Shown piece by piece: positions 17,991 through 27,571 of a stretch of 64,000 bases of DNA. Origin of the DNA: Niallia taxi (GTDB taxonomy: Bacteria; Bacillota; Bacilli; Bacillales; Cytobacillaceae); the NCBI RefSeq assembly GCF_032818155.1, contig NZ_CP102590.1, positions 310,001-374,000 of the forward strand. The letters are read 5' to 3'. Position 1 is the first letter of the stretch. Every line of letters begins with the position of its first letter. The notes under the pieces were generated by a model. It was not told where the DNA came from. It ran no database searches and saw nothing but the letters and a program-made list of their open reading frames with translations. The position numbers and the translations under genes are program-made.

Positions 17991-18031
17991 TTTCATATAA
18001 CTAGTTTAGGCACTAGAGTGCTCTAAACACG

Positions 18032-18484
18032 TTACCTTTCCTCTTTTCCATTAGCGATAATGCCACCATATTGATACTTACCTGAATAGAAATTCCTTCT
18101 ATCCAATATTCGCTTTACTTGGACTTTCGTAAACAACTTTCCTTGTTTCGTTCGATGTCCTTCTTCATTCAATCGTTCTGCCAGTTGTGTTAATGTCCAT
18201 AAAGGATACTGTTCCTTTAGGTCAAACACTCTTTGAACGGTTTTCGCTTGTCTATCATCTATGACAAGACTTTTCTTACCTTTTTCCACTTTGTAGCCTA
18301 ATGCAACATTTCCTCCTGCATAGCCACCCTGTTGGGCTTTCTTGTTTCTCCCTCTCCCTAGCTTTAAAGAAATTTCTAATCGTTGATATTGGACTAATAA
18401 CTCCATTAAGCCATTGATTAAAAAGTCGCTAGGGTCTTTCTTGTAAATGCTATATTGAGGTTGCTCAATACTCCGAATGTCCAC
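18032..18484 (-). pseudogene. Serine recombinase fragment, C-terminal recombinase domain
   Basis: A 150-residue frame carrying the recombinase (PF07508-type) domain: GRNKKAQQGGYAGGNVALGY, then AERLNEEGHRTKQGK and VKRILDRRNFYSGKYQYGG. The catalytic resolvase domain with its Ser nucleophile is missing, so it cannot recombine DNA. It is a leftover of a resolvase or large serine integrase. A shorter fragment of the same gene lies in opposite orientation at 17440-17532, with the two repeat copies between them, suggesting an old inversion or a nested insertion. Confidence 0.75.
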
Positions 18485-18548
18485 TTAATTTTTCTGTCCA
18501 GATAAGTGTAGACGCTCCAGAATTGTTCGACACTGGGTAGCCCCACAT

Positions 18549-18588
18549 AAAAAAAAGAAACCTTGAAGTGAATAGCCCTTCAAGGTTC
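18549..18588 (-). terminator. Terminator after the colicin-immunity-like gene
   Basis: Minus strand: AACCTTGAAG, a 9-nt loop, CTTCAAGGTT, then TCTTTTTTTT. The 10-bp stem is perfect. Confidence 0.88.
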
Positions 18589-18611
18589 TACAAAGAGTAT
18601 TCTATATACAA

Positions 18612-18824
18612 TTATTTTTCTTCTTTATATGCTAATGCAATCTCCACTACTTCCTCTGGTGATAAATCCTCATCGTTCCAAAAAATTAAGTCACTGGGAG
18701 CAGGGTGAGGAACATTTTCTTCTAAGATTTCTATATATTCACTTACCTCTTCATCAGATAGCATAGGATTATATATTTTATTTACTAGTTCAACTAGTTC
18801 TTTAACGGTTAGTTTCTGATACAT
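18612..18824 (-). CDS. Colicin/pyocin-type DNase immunity protein
   Basis: A 70-residue acidic helical protein. It shows the family pattern of the colicin E2/E7/E9 and S-type pyocin immunity proteins: LTVKELVELVNKIYNPMLSD, then HPAPSDLIFW and SPEEVVEIALAYKEE. These bind and block HNH-type DNase domains. It is the last gene of the unit headed by the broken LXG-HNH toxin, 46 bp after the Syd-like gene. Whether it protects against that toxin or a lost one cannot be told. Confidence 0.82.
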   Translation of the reverse strand: MYQKLTVKELVELVNKIYNPMLSDEEVSEYIEILEENVPHPAPSDLIFWNDEDLSPEEVVEIALAYKEEK

Positions 18825-18870
18825 AATTGTGTACTTATCCTTGTTGAGATATTCGACACTAAATAAAATG

Positions 18871-19407
18871 CTATCTTTTCAGTCTCAAATTCCCTATTAA
18901 TTCTTGGATATTCTCAGCAATATGCTCAAATGTCCCTCTTTCAAAATCTTCTAATTGTATTATTCCATTATTGTTCTCAATAACCACCAACAAACCATTC
19001 CCTTCAATCCCAATAGGTATCTTCTTTAAACTATCCCCATGATTTTCTTTATATCCTTTCAGTGACTCTCGGAATGAACTTATCTCGCTATTCGGTAGCA
19101 CAGGCTCTAATGCAATATAGTGTTCCTGATAAAATCCATCTAAATCTGCAAACCAATATGAGTTAAAATATTCCACTATTGATTTATGCAATTTTATATC
19201 AAATTCATCTTCTAAACTTGTAAAGTCCTGTAAAACAGTCCTTTCTACAGGTTTCCATGAGATATATTCTTCCTCATCAACTTCTCCATCATAAATTATT
19301 AGGTTATCTTCACTACTAATTGGTGTTTTAAATAAAAAATCTAAACCTTCATTAGCTATCTCTTTTCTCATTTGAAAGTATATCTGCATTGCTTCTTTTA
19401 TTGACAA
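18871..19407 (-). CDS. Syd-like (SUKH superfamily) immunity protein
   Basis: A protein of about 178 residues. The pattern EYFNSYWFADLDGFYQEHYI, a SLKGYKENHG stretch, IPIGIEGNGLLVVIENNNG and VQLEDFERGT-like end recall the Syd family of the SUKH superfamily, many of whose members are immunity proteins. It follows the HNH toxin stop by about 12 bp. The start is uncertain: AAAGGGTG serves best for TTG at 19407, while a GTG at 19416 lies within that site. It is probably the cognate immunity gene. Confidence 0.65.
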   Translation of the reverse strand: MSIKEAMQIYFQMRKEIANEGLDFLFKTPISSEDNLIIYDGEVDEEEYISWKPVERTVLQDFTSLEDEFDIKLHKSIVEYFNSYWFADLDGFYQEHYIALEPVLPNSEISSFRESLKGYKENHGDSLKKIPIGIEGNGLLVVIENNNGIIQLEDFERGTFEHIAENIQELIGNLRLKR

Positions 19408-19419
19408 AGTTATCACCCT

Positions 19420-21732
19420 TTACTTATTTAAAAATTTTTCAAGTAATTCAGCATACTCACTGTCATTTCCCCAAACACCTGCAGCTTTTTCCGCATTATG
19501 TATACCACCTGTTCCTGGGTGTAGCTTGGAAGGCACTGCAACTGCTTGACCACCCCCACCTACATGATGATGGATTAATTTATCATTATATAATTCCTTT
19601 ATATCATATTGAGGGAAGTGTTCTCTATATGTTTTATCATTTATCGGAGAGAAACCCAATTGAATTTTTTGTTTATTTGCTTTACTTAAACTTTCTGGAT
19701 GTTTATTCATTATTTCTTTCCAATAAAAGTCTTTATCACGTAACCAGCCTTCTGAATTGGTTCCTGCTTTACTCTTACCCACATAAGGCATTTCTACTGT
19801 AATTCTTGGGTCTGCAGTATATTTTTCTTCTAATTTTTTTAAATCAGCATTCCTATAAGTTCTTATAGGATGATTAACCTTATCTATACCCTTAGTAACT
19901 TCAGTATTACCCCTATTTCCCTTAACCTTCTCTTTAACCTTCGCCAAATCACCCTTAGAAACCTTTATCGACCTACCAGAAATCTTCCCACCTCTAAAAC
20001 CATAAACACTCCCAATTAAACTGCTAAAGATAATGGAATTAGATTCTAGCCTCGATAACTCTTCTCCAGTCCAAAGATTATATCCTTCTTTTGCTGCTTG
20101 GATTTGTTCAAGATAGATATCTGATTCTGGTTCGTTATCTAATTTGATTTCGCCCTTTTTTATAGCTTCATTATATGCCATACTGGCTTTGGTAGCATCC
20201 TGATCAGTACGGCCGTTTTTACTAAGGACCCATGTATTGCCAACGAGCTTTTTCTCATATTGGCTGAAGTCATACTTCATTTCTGTTTTACCAGCGTTTT
20301 TTATAGGTGTACTTTCTTTGCTGGTACTCTTAACAGAATGATTGGAAACTTTCTTTACGTTATTGTTTACATCGTCTGACTTAAACATAGCCATACTTGG
20401 ACCAAGTGGAGAGAGTTGGCTGTTAGGTTGATAAATATTTGTCAGAAAGCCTTTATATTTTAATTGGCTTTTGCTTAATCCAGTTTGCACTAGCTGGTAT
20501 GTTTTATTGACTGGTAGTTCGCTGATTCGAGCTGCTTCTTTTACCATGCCAGGGGCAAATGGGACAAATGGTATTGCTCCAATCATGCTTTGGGTAATAC
20601 TTGCTTGGCGCTGTTCATTAGTGAGCTTGTTGCCGAACATATCTTTTCCTGTTATATATTCCGATAGTCCATTTGCTGAAATAAGGCCATATATGCCCAT
20701 TTCTGTTTGTTCTAGTTTAGTAAAGGTGTGGACATTTTTATAAGCGTCAAGCGCATGATCAGCTGTATTAATCGCTTTCGTTGCTGAATAGATGCCTTTG
20801 CCGCCTTTAAGGGCTCTTCCTGCCCAGCCGACAATTGGGATGAAGCCTGCTGCTGCCATTGCGCCAGCCGCTACTCGTTGTCCTTCCGTTAACTTTGCAC
20901 CTGTAACGGGATCAACTCCGTCTTTAGCTCGTATGTAGTCATAATAACCGGTTAACTCGCCGGCGAAGGTTTTCGTGCCCTCCCATAGGTCTTCATACCA
21001 TGGGCGGTTTGCTATTTCCCTCGCTTCTTTCTCTTCCTTTTTAAAGGAGAGGTAGCTGTTAGTTTGTGTCTTTGCTTCTACCATGGACTGATATGCATCA
21101 CTCGATTGATAGGCTTCTGCATCAAAATGGATGGGTGAAATACTGCTTCCTTGTCTTGTTGCTTCCATTAAAGATTGGAAAAGAGCTTGAACATAGTGCT
21201 CTTCTCCTTCTGAAGAAAGGTATTCATCTTTTAACTCTTAATCGACTTCCCCAACTGCATCGATCGTTTTGGTCCGTTTTTTGTTTGCAACCATCATCAA
21301 ATCGTCAAAGCGGGAGCGGGAAAAAGGCGTTAAAGACACTAGATCATCAATGTCCCTAAAAATTTGCTCCATGGCCCTTCGTTGTTCACTAATCATTTCG
21401 TCTGCCTGACGTTCTTTATATGCAAGCTCCTCTTTTAAAAAAGCTGTTTCCACACGAGTATGGCCACCTAATTCTTTATCTTCTAGCCTTGCGCTTACTC
21501 CTTCAAAGAAGGCAATCTGTCTGTCAATCAGTCGCTGCCAGGCATTCACCACTTCCAATTGTCCTAGGTAGAAACCTTTAATAGCTTCCGCACCCTTGCC
21601 TTCAAAATCATCTAAATCAACAATTCCCTGTAATGCTTTATGAAGTAGTGTAAACTGTGTGCGCAGCTCTTTATAATGCTTTACCCTTGCCTTCATTGTA
21701 TCACGTAAACTAGATGCATCTAAAACTTTCAT
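19420..21732 (-). pseudogene. LXG-domain polymorphic toxin with HNH-type tip, one nonsense codon
   Basis: One continuous frame of 770 codons apart from a single TAA at 21238-21240 (codon 165). The equivalent residue in the paralogue at 57366-59327 is Lys within DKELK, so AAA to TAA would explain it. Order: LXG secretion domain (about 1-200, start MKVLDASSLRDTM), PT-TG pretoxin region (ELTGYYDYIRAKDGVDPVTG), spacer shared with the orphan module, and a C-terminal nuclease-like tip with LIHHHVGGGGQAVAVPSKLH and GGIHNAE, a His-rich HNH/Endo VII pattern. Such toxins leave through type VII secretion. Unless the stop is read through, or the 582-residue downstream frame is made separately, it is inactive. 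Confidence 0.85.
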
Positions 21733-22620
21733 TCTCTCGCCTCTCTTTATAGAGATATTAGCCTTTTAACAAGCTGCCAACATATCCCATATATTGCTAT
21801 TTTAAAAAAGAGAGATAGTACTTTATATAGGAAAAAAGATACAAATTCAAAAAGCATATGGAGAAAAGCTAAATTATCAATTATGAATTGCTTACGAGAG
21901 AAATTGATGTAAGAGCATTTATATTAATACAAGTTCCCAGTGAGTAATTTAAATGATCAATTATTCGTAGATTAAATAGACAGAAAAGAGTATATACAAA
22001 TGACTTAATACCTATCGGCTAATCTTGTTTAAAGTAGACATATTCAATCAGATTTTCAATACATGACCGGATTATCTTTTTCTAGGTTTTCAAATTGCAA
22101 ATAAGTATCATCTTTTTAAGCATATGTTTTCTTATTTCCCTGATATCGAATTATATCTTGCTTATGCTTCGATTTGTTTTTTGTTACTAATTATTGAATT
22201 AGGTTAACCTGGAACGCCATGCAGTGTAAACTCTTGTGTGGGAGTTAACAGTCTGTAGAAAAAGCTAATAAAAGGTTCTTTTAATGTTGGTCTGTTTTTA
22301 ATAAATCTTTTTGAAGAAACAAAAACAACCACAGAAACCAGCTAAACTGCCACTTCTAAGCAATAAAACTACATGAGCTATGAAAATGCGCGATTTGACT
22401 TTATTGTTCAGTAGCCTTGACCTTGATAAAAACCTTTTATGGCTTCACGCCTTTTCCTTAGATATTTTCATTTTTTAAATCCCAACTATATAGATAAATT
22501 AATATGTAAAGAAAGGAATATCTAATTAAAAATGTAACCTCCGTGTTATCATAGTTATTTATTACACACTCTCCACTGTTAGTTTCTCACCAATAACCCA
22601 AATACCCTTGTCAACCTTTC
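21733..22620. other. Upstream region of the LXG gene with a decayed LXG fragment
   Basis: About 890 bp. The first 100 bp precede the LXG gene, whose ribosome binding site is AGAGAGGCGAGAGA. At 22416-22458 (minus strand) 43 bp encode GKG...EAIKGFYQGQ with one frameshift, the conserved LXG signature also found in both toxins here. No other gene, RNA or repeat was seen. Confidence 0.5.
22416..22458 (-). pseudogene. Remnant of another LXG domain
   Basis: GGAAAAGGCGTGAAGCCATA and the following bases match the toxin sequence for GKGAEAIKGFYLGQ, with one base missing. Sequence on either side no longer aligns. Confidence 0.55.
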
Positions 22621-23756
22621 TCATTCCTCACCCGAAACTTCAACTAATCCATTGAAAAATGCTGTATATTGTTCGTAGTGAATCCAGGACATAGATTTTG
22701 TATGTTTTTTAAGATTTTCACCTTTGTTCCAATTGTAGGTACGCCAAACCTTAACGTGTAGAGTTGGGAATTCAGATGACTTCCATATATGAGTATAGAA
22801 GGCAGGTAATACAGTTGAGGTGCCTGTAATAGAGCTTATTTCACTTTTAAACTTATTAAAGGTCATTTTGTTATCCCGAAACTTTAATCCAGCATTTATA
22901 TGCCCTTGTTCCGTTGCTTTTGCTTTAGCCTGTTTATTTTGTGGTGTTGCTTGTGCTACATAATACTTTTTTCCATCTATGTTAACCTTCGAACTACTTC
23001 TCGACCGATACTTTCCCTAACTTCCAATCATCAAATAATTAACCGCATCCACCAGCTCTTGGGTAACCTCTGTTTCACTCTTAACAACAACTAATAAATG
23101 ATGATAGAAGGCATGAGAATATTTTAGTTAATTAAATTGAGTTACAGCCGTAGATAGTTCTTCCCCCGTAAAACGGTATTCCCATTTATAATTCTCGTTC
23201 ATGCCATAATGGGATAGTACCTTCTATTGCATTTTCCCATTAATATAATGCCCTGATAACTCTGACAATCTACCATTTGCCCACTTTTGTTGGGATGTAG
23301 TTAACCAAGAATCATCCTCAATATTTTCATATTCAATTTCATGTACGAAAGCAAGATAGTATTGGGTTACATCTTGAGGAGATTTATCTATGTAACCCTT
23401 AATTTTCCTAACATCAGCTGTAAAAGGCTTTCCGCCAAACAAGCCTTGTATTTGATTTCAACAATAGCAAGAACTGACTCTACCTCATCCTTTAAATAAT
23501 CATTGATCCTGGATAAACATAAAGCTTTACAATTGCAAGATCTGCTACAAAGCCTTTATAAAAAGTATTCAGTGTAAATCCTTACGGTGTTCTGTTCAAA
23601 AAAATGCTGAAGCCTTGTCCAGAGGTGGTAATAAAGAGCATTCTTGAGTGTATCCTCTTTAAGCAAATAGAATGATTTATAATCCTTTGATATATTTAAT
23701 ATCCACACTTCTTTTATAACTCTATCTATTACCTCTTGCAGCCCTCTTAAATCCAT
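22621..23756 (-). pseudogene. Decayed gene with a PD-(D/E)XK-like signature
   Basis: Starts at MDLRGLQEVIDRVIKEVWIL. Through frame changes it gives ADLAIV and, later, VLAIVEIKYK, a spacing of Asp and E-x-K like a PD-(D/E)XK nuclease core. The frame then runs from FTADVRKIKGYIDKS through three in-frame stops (at 23224, near 23,120 and near 23,013) to GLVEVSGEE at 22621. The last 130 codons (KVNIDGKKYYVAQATPQNKQ and on) may belong to a second gene. I do not recognise a named family. At least three stops and two shifts make it inactive. Confidence 0.6.
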
Positions 23757-23862
23757 AAGTACACGTCTTCTATCCTCGCTACATTGATACAGTCATTATC
23801 ATAACAAACTGCTAAAATATGGAAAAGCGTAGATACTAAAAGAGAGCATGTCACTTGTCTAA

Positions 23863-24669
23863 TTAGATAAGTAACATGCTCCCTTTTAGCAGTACTATAA
23901 ATTGGAATTCAATATATCTTTCTAGAGTTAGCACATAGTGTTTTTTTGAATTTGGAAATTCCTTTTCAATAGCTGCTTTCAAAGTAGGAGTCATCAGACT
24001 ACCTCCATTATAGGTCCCTCTGTTGATAATCCCCTTGTAACGACCCACATAATCCTTAGCTGAGCTTTCACTTAAATGATATTCCTGTATTAAAAAGTCT
24101 TTATATCTCCGCATAAGAACTTCAAAATCTTGACCTTGATGCTCAATAGCTGGAACAGTTCTGTCCAATTTCGGTACTCTCTTTATCGATCTTTTATACG
24201 GAAGAAGTTCTACATCATTTGAAAGGTATAATGGATGTCTAGGATATCCGTCTCTAGTTAGTGGTCCCAAACTATCAATGTCATAACCATCTAAAAGTTG
24301 GTCAATCTCTATATCTCTTTGGTGAATTGTGCAGTTTTCTCCCCAGGCTGCAATTATCTTATCAGCACTATTTAATGCTCGAATTAAATACTTATAATTT
24401 TCTCTCCCAATTGCTTCACTTTTTTCTAAATCTTTAAGTTCTTTATATTTAGGGGTAATGTAAGCAAATAGATTCACTACATCCAACGAGCCATATCCAA
24501 ACTTTTTTGCGAAATTTATTATTCTTTTAGTTGTCCTATCATCTTCTTTATCGTTTGCCAAGCTAGGATTAAGCATAATAAAAACAACTTTAGGACCTTT
24601 TTCATTCCAGTCACGCGTTAAAGAATATCTATATTTCCTATATTCATCAAAGATAGCTGACCTTTTCAT
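23863..24669 (-). CDS. DUF1643-domain protein with a C-terminal extension
   Basis: A 268-residue cytoplasmic protein. Residues 1-160 match DUF1643: RYSLTRDWNEKGPKVVFIML followed by NPSLAND, DDRTTKRIINFAKKFGYGSL, the NLFAY motif, and AWGENC. From about 178 there is an extra part (YKDFLIQEYHLSESSAKDYV, then RYKGIINRGTYNGGSLMTPT and LERYIEFQ), which looks like a helical domain of the kind seen at the N-terminus of tyrosine recombinases or in restriction-linked proteins. DUF1643 proteins have no firm function. It is followed on the same strand by mobile-region genes. Confidence 0.75.
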   Translation of the reverse strand: MKRSAIFDEYRKYRYSLTRDWNEKGPKVVFIMLNPSLANDKEDDRTTKRIINFAKKFGYGSLDVVNLFAYITPKYKELKDLEKSEAIGRENYKYLIRALNSADKIIAAWGENCTIHQRDIEIDQLLDGYDIDSLGPLTRDGYPRHPLYLSNDVELLPYKRSIKRVPKLDRTVPAIEHQGQDFEVLMRRYKDFLIQEYHLSESSAKDYVGRYKGIINRGTYNGGSLMTPTLKAAIEKEFPNSKKHYVLTLERYIEFQFIVLLKGSMLLI

Positions 24670-24768
24670 TGAAACCTCTCCTTTTCAATTACCAATAAGG
24701 CTAACAATCTTACGATCTTAGGCACGATCTAACCGATCACTTTCTGAAATTAACTACCAGAACTCCCC

Positions 24769-25425
24769 CTAGTAATCGTTTCTCGAACGTTGATTATAAT
24801 CTCGTTCAATTCTTTCTTTCCAACTTCGGTCGATTTTTTTTCCGTGTCGTAGCTTTATTACTGCCTCACTTACCATTTCATAGTTTAATTTTGTTCCTAC
24901 ATTGGCCGCATGATAGTCAACTGCAAAGTCCTCATTGATTCCAAATTGTGCAGCAGTTGAAACAGCATCAATATTGGCCCCTAGAAACATGAAATCCCAT
25001 CCGTGTTTCTCTTTTTGGTGTTCTATCATTTTCTTTATTTTGCTAAGGGAGAATTCACGACTGGCATTTTCCATACCATCCGTTGTGATGATGAAAAGTA
25101 CCTGACCCGCTCGTTCTTCTACACTGGTGCGCTTCTGTATATTTACAACTTTTTGGATGGTAAAGCCGATTGCATCCAATAATGCTGTCGTCCCACCTAC
25201 TTCATAATCCTTATCAGTAATAGGTGAAATACCTCTTACATTGATGTGATCGTGCAATAACTCATAACCATGATCAAATAATACAGTAGTGACAAAAGCT
25301 TCTCCTTCGGCTTTTTTTTGTTTATTCAGCATTGAATTAAAGCCACCTATTGTATCCGTTTCCAGCCCCGACATTGAACCACTCTTGTCTAAAATAAACA
25401 CTATCTCGGTAATACTCTTTTTCAT
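24769..25425 (-). CDS. von Willebrand factor A domain protein
   Basis: A protein of about 218 residues that is one vWA domain. The metal-ion site DxSxS is seen in VFILDKSGSMS near residue 13, the Thr of GGTTALLDAI and the Asp of ITTDGMENAS complete it. No signal or membrane segment, so cytoplasmic. It lies about 95 bp after the macro-domain gene on the same strand; ATG at 25425 or GTG at 25428 is the start, both behind GGAGGATG. vWA proteins of this type usually act as scaffolds. The pairing with a macro-domain protein hints at ADP-ribose-linked signalling, which is an inference. Confidence 0.85.
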   Translation of the reverse strand: MKKSITEIVFILDKSGSMSGLETDTIGGFNSMLNKQKKAEGEAFVTTVLFDHGYELLHDHINVRGISPITDKDYEVGGTTALLDAIGFTIQKVVNIQKRTSVEERAGQVLFIITTDGMENASREFSLSKIKKMIEHQKEKHGWDFMFLGANIDAVSTAAQFGINEDFAVDYHAANVGTKLNYEMVSEAVIKLRHGKKIDRSWKERIERDYNQRSRNDY

Positions 25426-25520
25426 CACTTTTCATCCTCCACTCTTCATTTCTTCATTTTACTTATAAATGAAGGATACCAAGAATTCAGTTCGAGTTGG
25501 TCGCATGAAAAGCGACATTT

Positions 25521-26534
25521 TTAAGCACCTAGTAAAGTTTGATCAAAAGCAAACAATGCTTCATTTATTTGGTGAATATTATAATTGCCCTGCTTGATAA
25601 AATATTTGATAATTACATCAAATATACTACTATGTGACAATGTATATCCTGCAGCAGACAGTAAGTCGTTTGTTTCATCTACATTTAGATGTAAAGCGAT
25701 GGCAAAGGCAATAGCTGTTTTCTTTTTAGGCGAGTAACCCAATTCATTCCGAATTTTCGAAAATAAGCGACGATCAATATTTGCTCTTTTATAAGTCTCA
25801 ACATCTGTCATTTCTCTTTCATCAATCATCCTAAGTAAACGTTCTGAAAAAGACTCATCAAGTTCCTCTACTAGATGCAGTAAGCTACTTTCGATTATGA
25901 TTTCACTCTGTTTTACCTGGATTTCGTCCGATATTATCTCAGATTCTAGCAATGGTTCATTAGTAAAATGTTCGATACGACGACTGAAATTAGCCTCTAC
26001 TTCCTCTACATAATTCTCATCTATATATTCATTAATTGATTGGAATAAATGTTGACTTAACCCAAATGACGTTTTATCAAAAACGACTAGGTAAACATGC
26101 ATCTCATGATTCACTAAAAATTCACTAATCGTAGATACAGCAATTTGTAATGCCTCTTCTTTTGGATATCCTGAGAAGCCTGCTGAAATGAGTGGGAAGG
26201 CAACTGACTCACATTGATATTTTTCAGCTAGTTCCAGAGAATGAGCATATGAATTCTTCAAGAGTTCTGCTTCCCTATAAGAACCACCCTTCCACACTGG
26301 TCCTGCTGTGTGAATGATATATTTGGAAGGCAACCGAAATCCATTCGTTATAATGGCTTGGCCAACTGGACAACCACCTACATCATCAAATGCTTGTTTC
26401 AGCTCAACCACACCGGCAGCTTGAAAAATAGCTCCACTAACGCCTCCGCCTATTTTCAATTCTGTATTTGTGGGATTCACAATCGCGTCTACCTTCATCT
26501 TCGTAAGATCCTGACGAACAATTTCCAATGGCAT
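25521..26534 (-). CDS. Macro-domain protein with a C-terminal helical domain
   Basis: A 337-residue protein. Residues 1-165 are a macro domain, which binds or hydrolyses ADP-ribose groups: VDAIVNPTNTELKIGGGVSG, HTAGPVWKGG and FPLISAGFSGYP mark the ligand loops. A linker leads to a helical domain at about 225-335 (RLLRMIDEREMTDVETYKRA, then FSKIRNELGYSPKKKTAIAF) found in other Firmicutes macro proteins, perhaps an HTH fold. It forms a likely two-gene unit with the vWA protein downstream. It may reverse or read ADP-ribosylation; no ADP-ribosyltransferase was seen nearby. Confidence 0.85.
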   Translation of the reverse strand: MPLEIVRQDLTKMKVDAIVNPTNTELKIGGGVSGAIFQAAGVVELKQAFDDVGGCPVGQAIITNGFRLPSKYIIHTAGPVWKGGSYREAELLKNSYAHSLELAEKYQCESVAFPLISAGFSGYPKEEALQIAVSTISEFLVNHEMHVYLVVFDKTSFGLSQHLFQSINEYIDENYVEEVEANFSRRIEHFTNEPLLESEIISDEIQVKQSEIIIESSLLHLVEELDESFSERLLRMIDEREMTDVETYKRANIDRRLFSKIRNELGYSPKKKTAIAFAIALHLNVDETNDLLSAAGYTLSHSSIFDVIIKYFIKQGNYNIHQINEALFAFDQTLLGA

Positions 26535-26837
26535 TTATTTTGTTTCCTTTCTTTGAGTATTATATGGACATTTCAGTCGTTTTACATTACTTTAACAAAA
26601 TACGCACTTACCTTTCCGTCATGTGTATTTTTACATACACTAGGGAAAATTTGTTTTGAGTTTCACACTTAACTAACTATATAATGAACTTCAAAAAAGT
26701 TTCTCAGATGATGTAAATAAGTACTAGGATAAATTTGTCTATGTTATTCAAAAAGTAAACGGTATAGACAATCTGCTTGATTGTTTGGCCGATCACTGCA
26801 ACTTGCTATCAATTGAGATTCATTATAGATCTCCCTC

Positions 26838-27265
26838 TTACACCCAAAGCCCTGGAAGGTAGACCATACAAACATTTGAAAGCATTTTAGAATCATGTTT
26901 AAAGTCCAACGTTTCGAAAACATGTTGATAATGAGAAAGCCACTCTTCCTTAGACGTCTTGATGTAAGTTTCATCTCCTTTAAAGTTAACAAGCTTCGAA
27001 TCCATGGAACACTAGGTTATGTAAGCCCGATTGACTACAAACAATCGTCCCTTAAAAAAGCTGTTTGATATAATATTGACAATCCAACCAACGAAAACTT
27101 CATCATAGGTGATTAAAATCTCTGCTATAGCAACATCTACAATAATAACCTCTATTTTTCCTAAGTTATTAAAATCATCTGCTAACCTTGCTATTGCATG
27201 TCTATGTCTTGAATTGTTTCAAACAACTCGTTATATGTCCAGTCTTCCATTAAAAATCTCTCCAT
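26838..27265 (-). pseudogene. Decayed gene next to the deaminase toxin remnant, probably immunity
   Basis: Starts at ATG 27265 or 27250 (MEDWTYNELFETIQDI), shifts frame, continues RLADDFNNLGKIEVIIVDVA and VFVGWIVNIISNSFFKGRLF, passes an in-frame TAG at 27012, and ends KMLSNVCMVYLPGLWV at 26838. The total would be about 140 residues. It begins just after the deaminase remnant ends, the normal place for the immunity gene. No family is recognised. Confidence 0.5.
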
Positions 27266-27275
27266 TACTTACATA

Positions 27276-27557
27276 CTAGTTTGGTTTTAGTCTATTTCCG
27301 TTATTATGGATTACCTCTAATTCAATGTTTATATATTTTTTGGCAAAATCAGCTATTACCTGGCTACAACTATCACATGTACCATGTATCTAGTTCTGTA
27401 AATAACTTAATTTTACCTGTCGCTTTTGTATTATTCCCAAGCTGAAAAGCGATATCATTTAATATTTTATACTCTGTATCAGAATTCCTTGTAACTGCAG
27501 TTAACTTTTTATTTAAAGTTATACTGATACACCAAACATACCCATTAGAAAGTTATA
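27276..27557 (-). pseudogene. Deaminase-type polymorphic toxin, C-terminal remnant
   Basis: Frames join to SITLNKKLTAVTRNSDTEYK, ILNDIAFQLGNN, GKIKLFTELDT, then after a shift TCDSCSQVIADFAKKYINIE and LEVIHNNGNRLKPN. The E in DTEYK, the GKI-LFTE strand and the CxxC in TCDSCSQVI fit the zinc-binding core of toxin deaminases of the BURPS668_1122 type. At least two frameshifts are present and the N-terminus is missing, so it is inactive. Confidence 0.6.
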
Positions 27558-27571
27558 TATATAAGCCATAC

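Noticed and set aside
21733..22620. Type VII secretion or small LXG partner genes upstream of the toxin
   Set aside because: No frame with a WXG motif or helical-pair protein was found; only a 43-bp LXG remnant.
26744..26992. 82-codon minus-strand frame
   Set aside because: It is a shifted frame over the decayed immunity-like gene; the other frame gives the coherent peptide.
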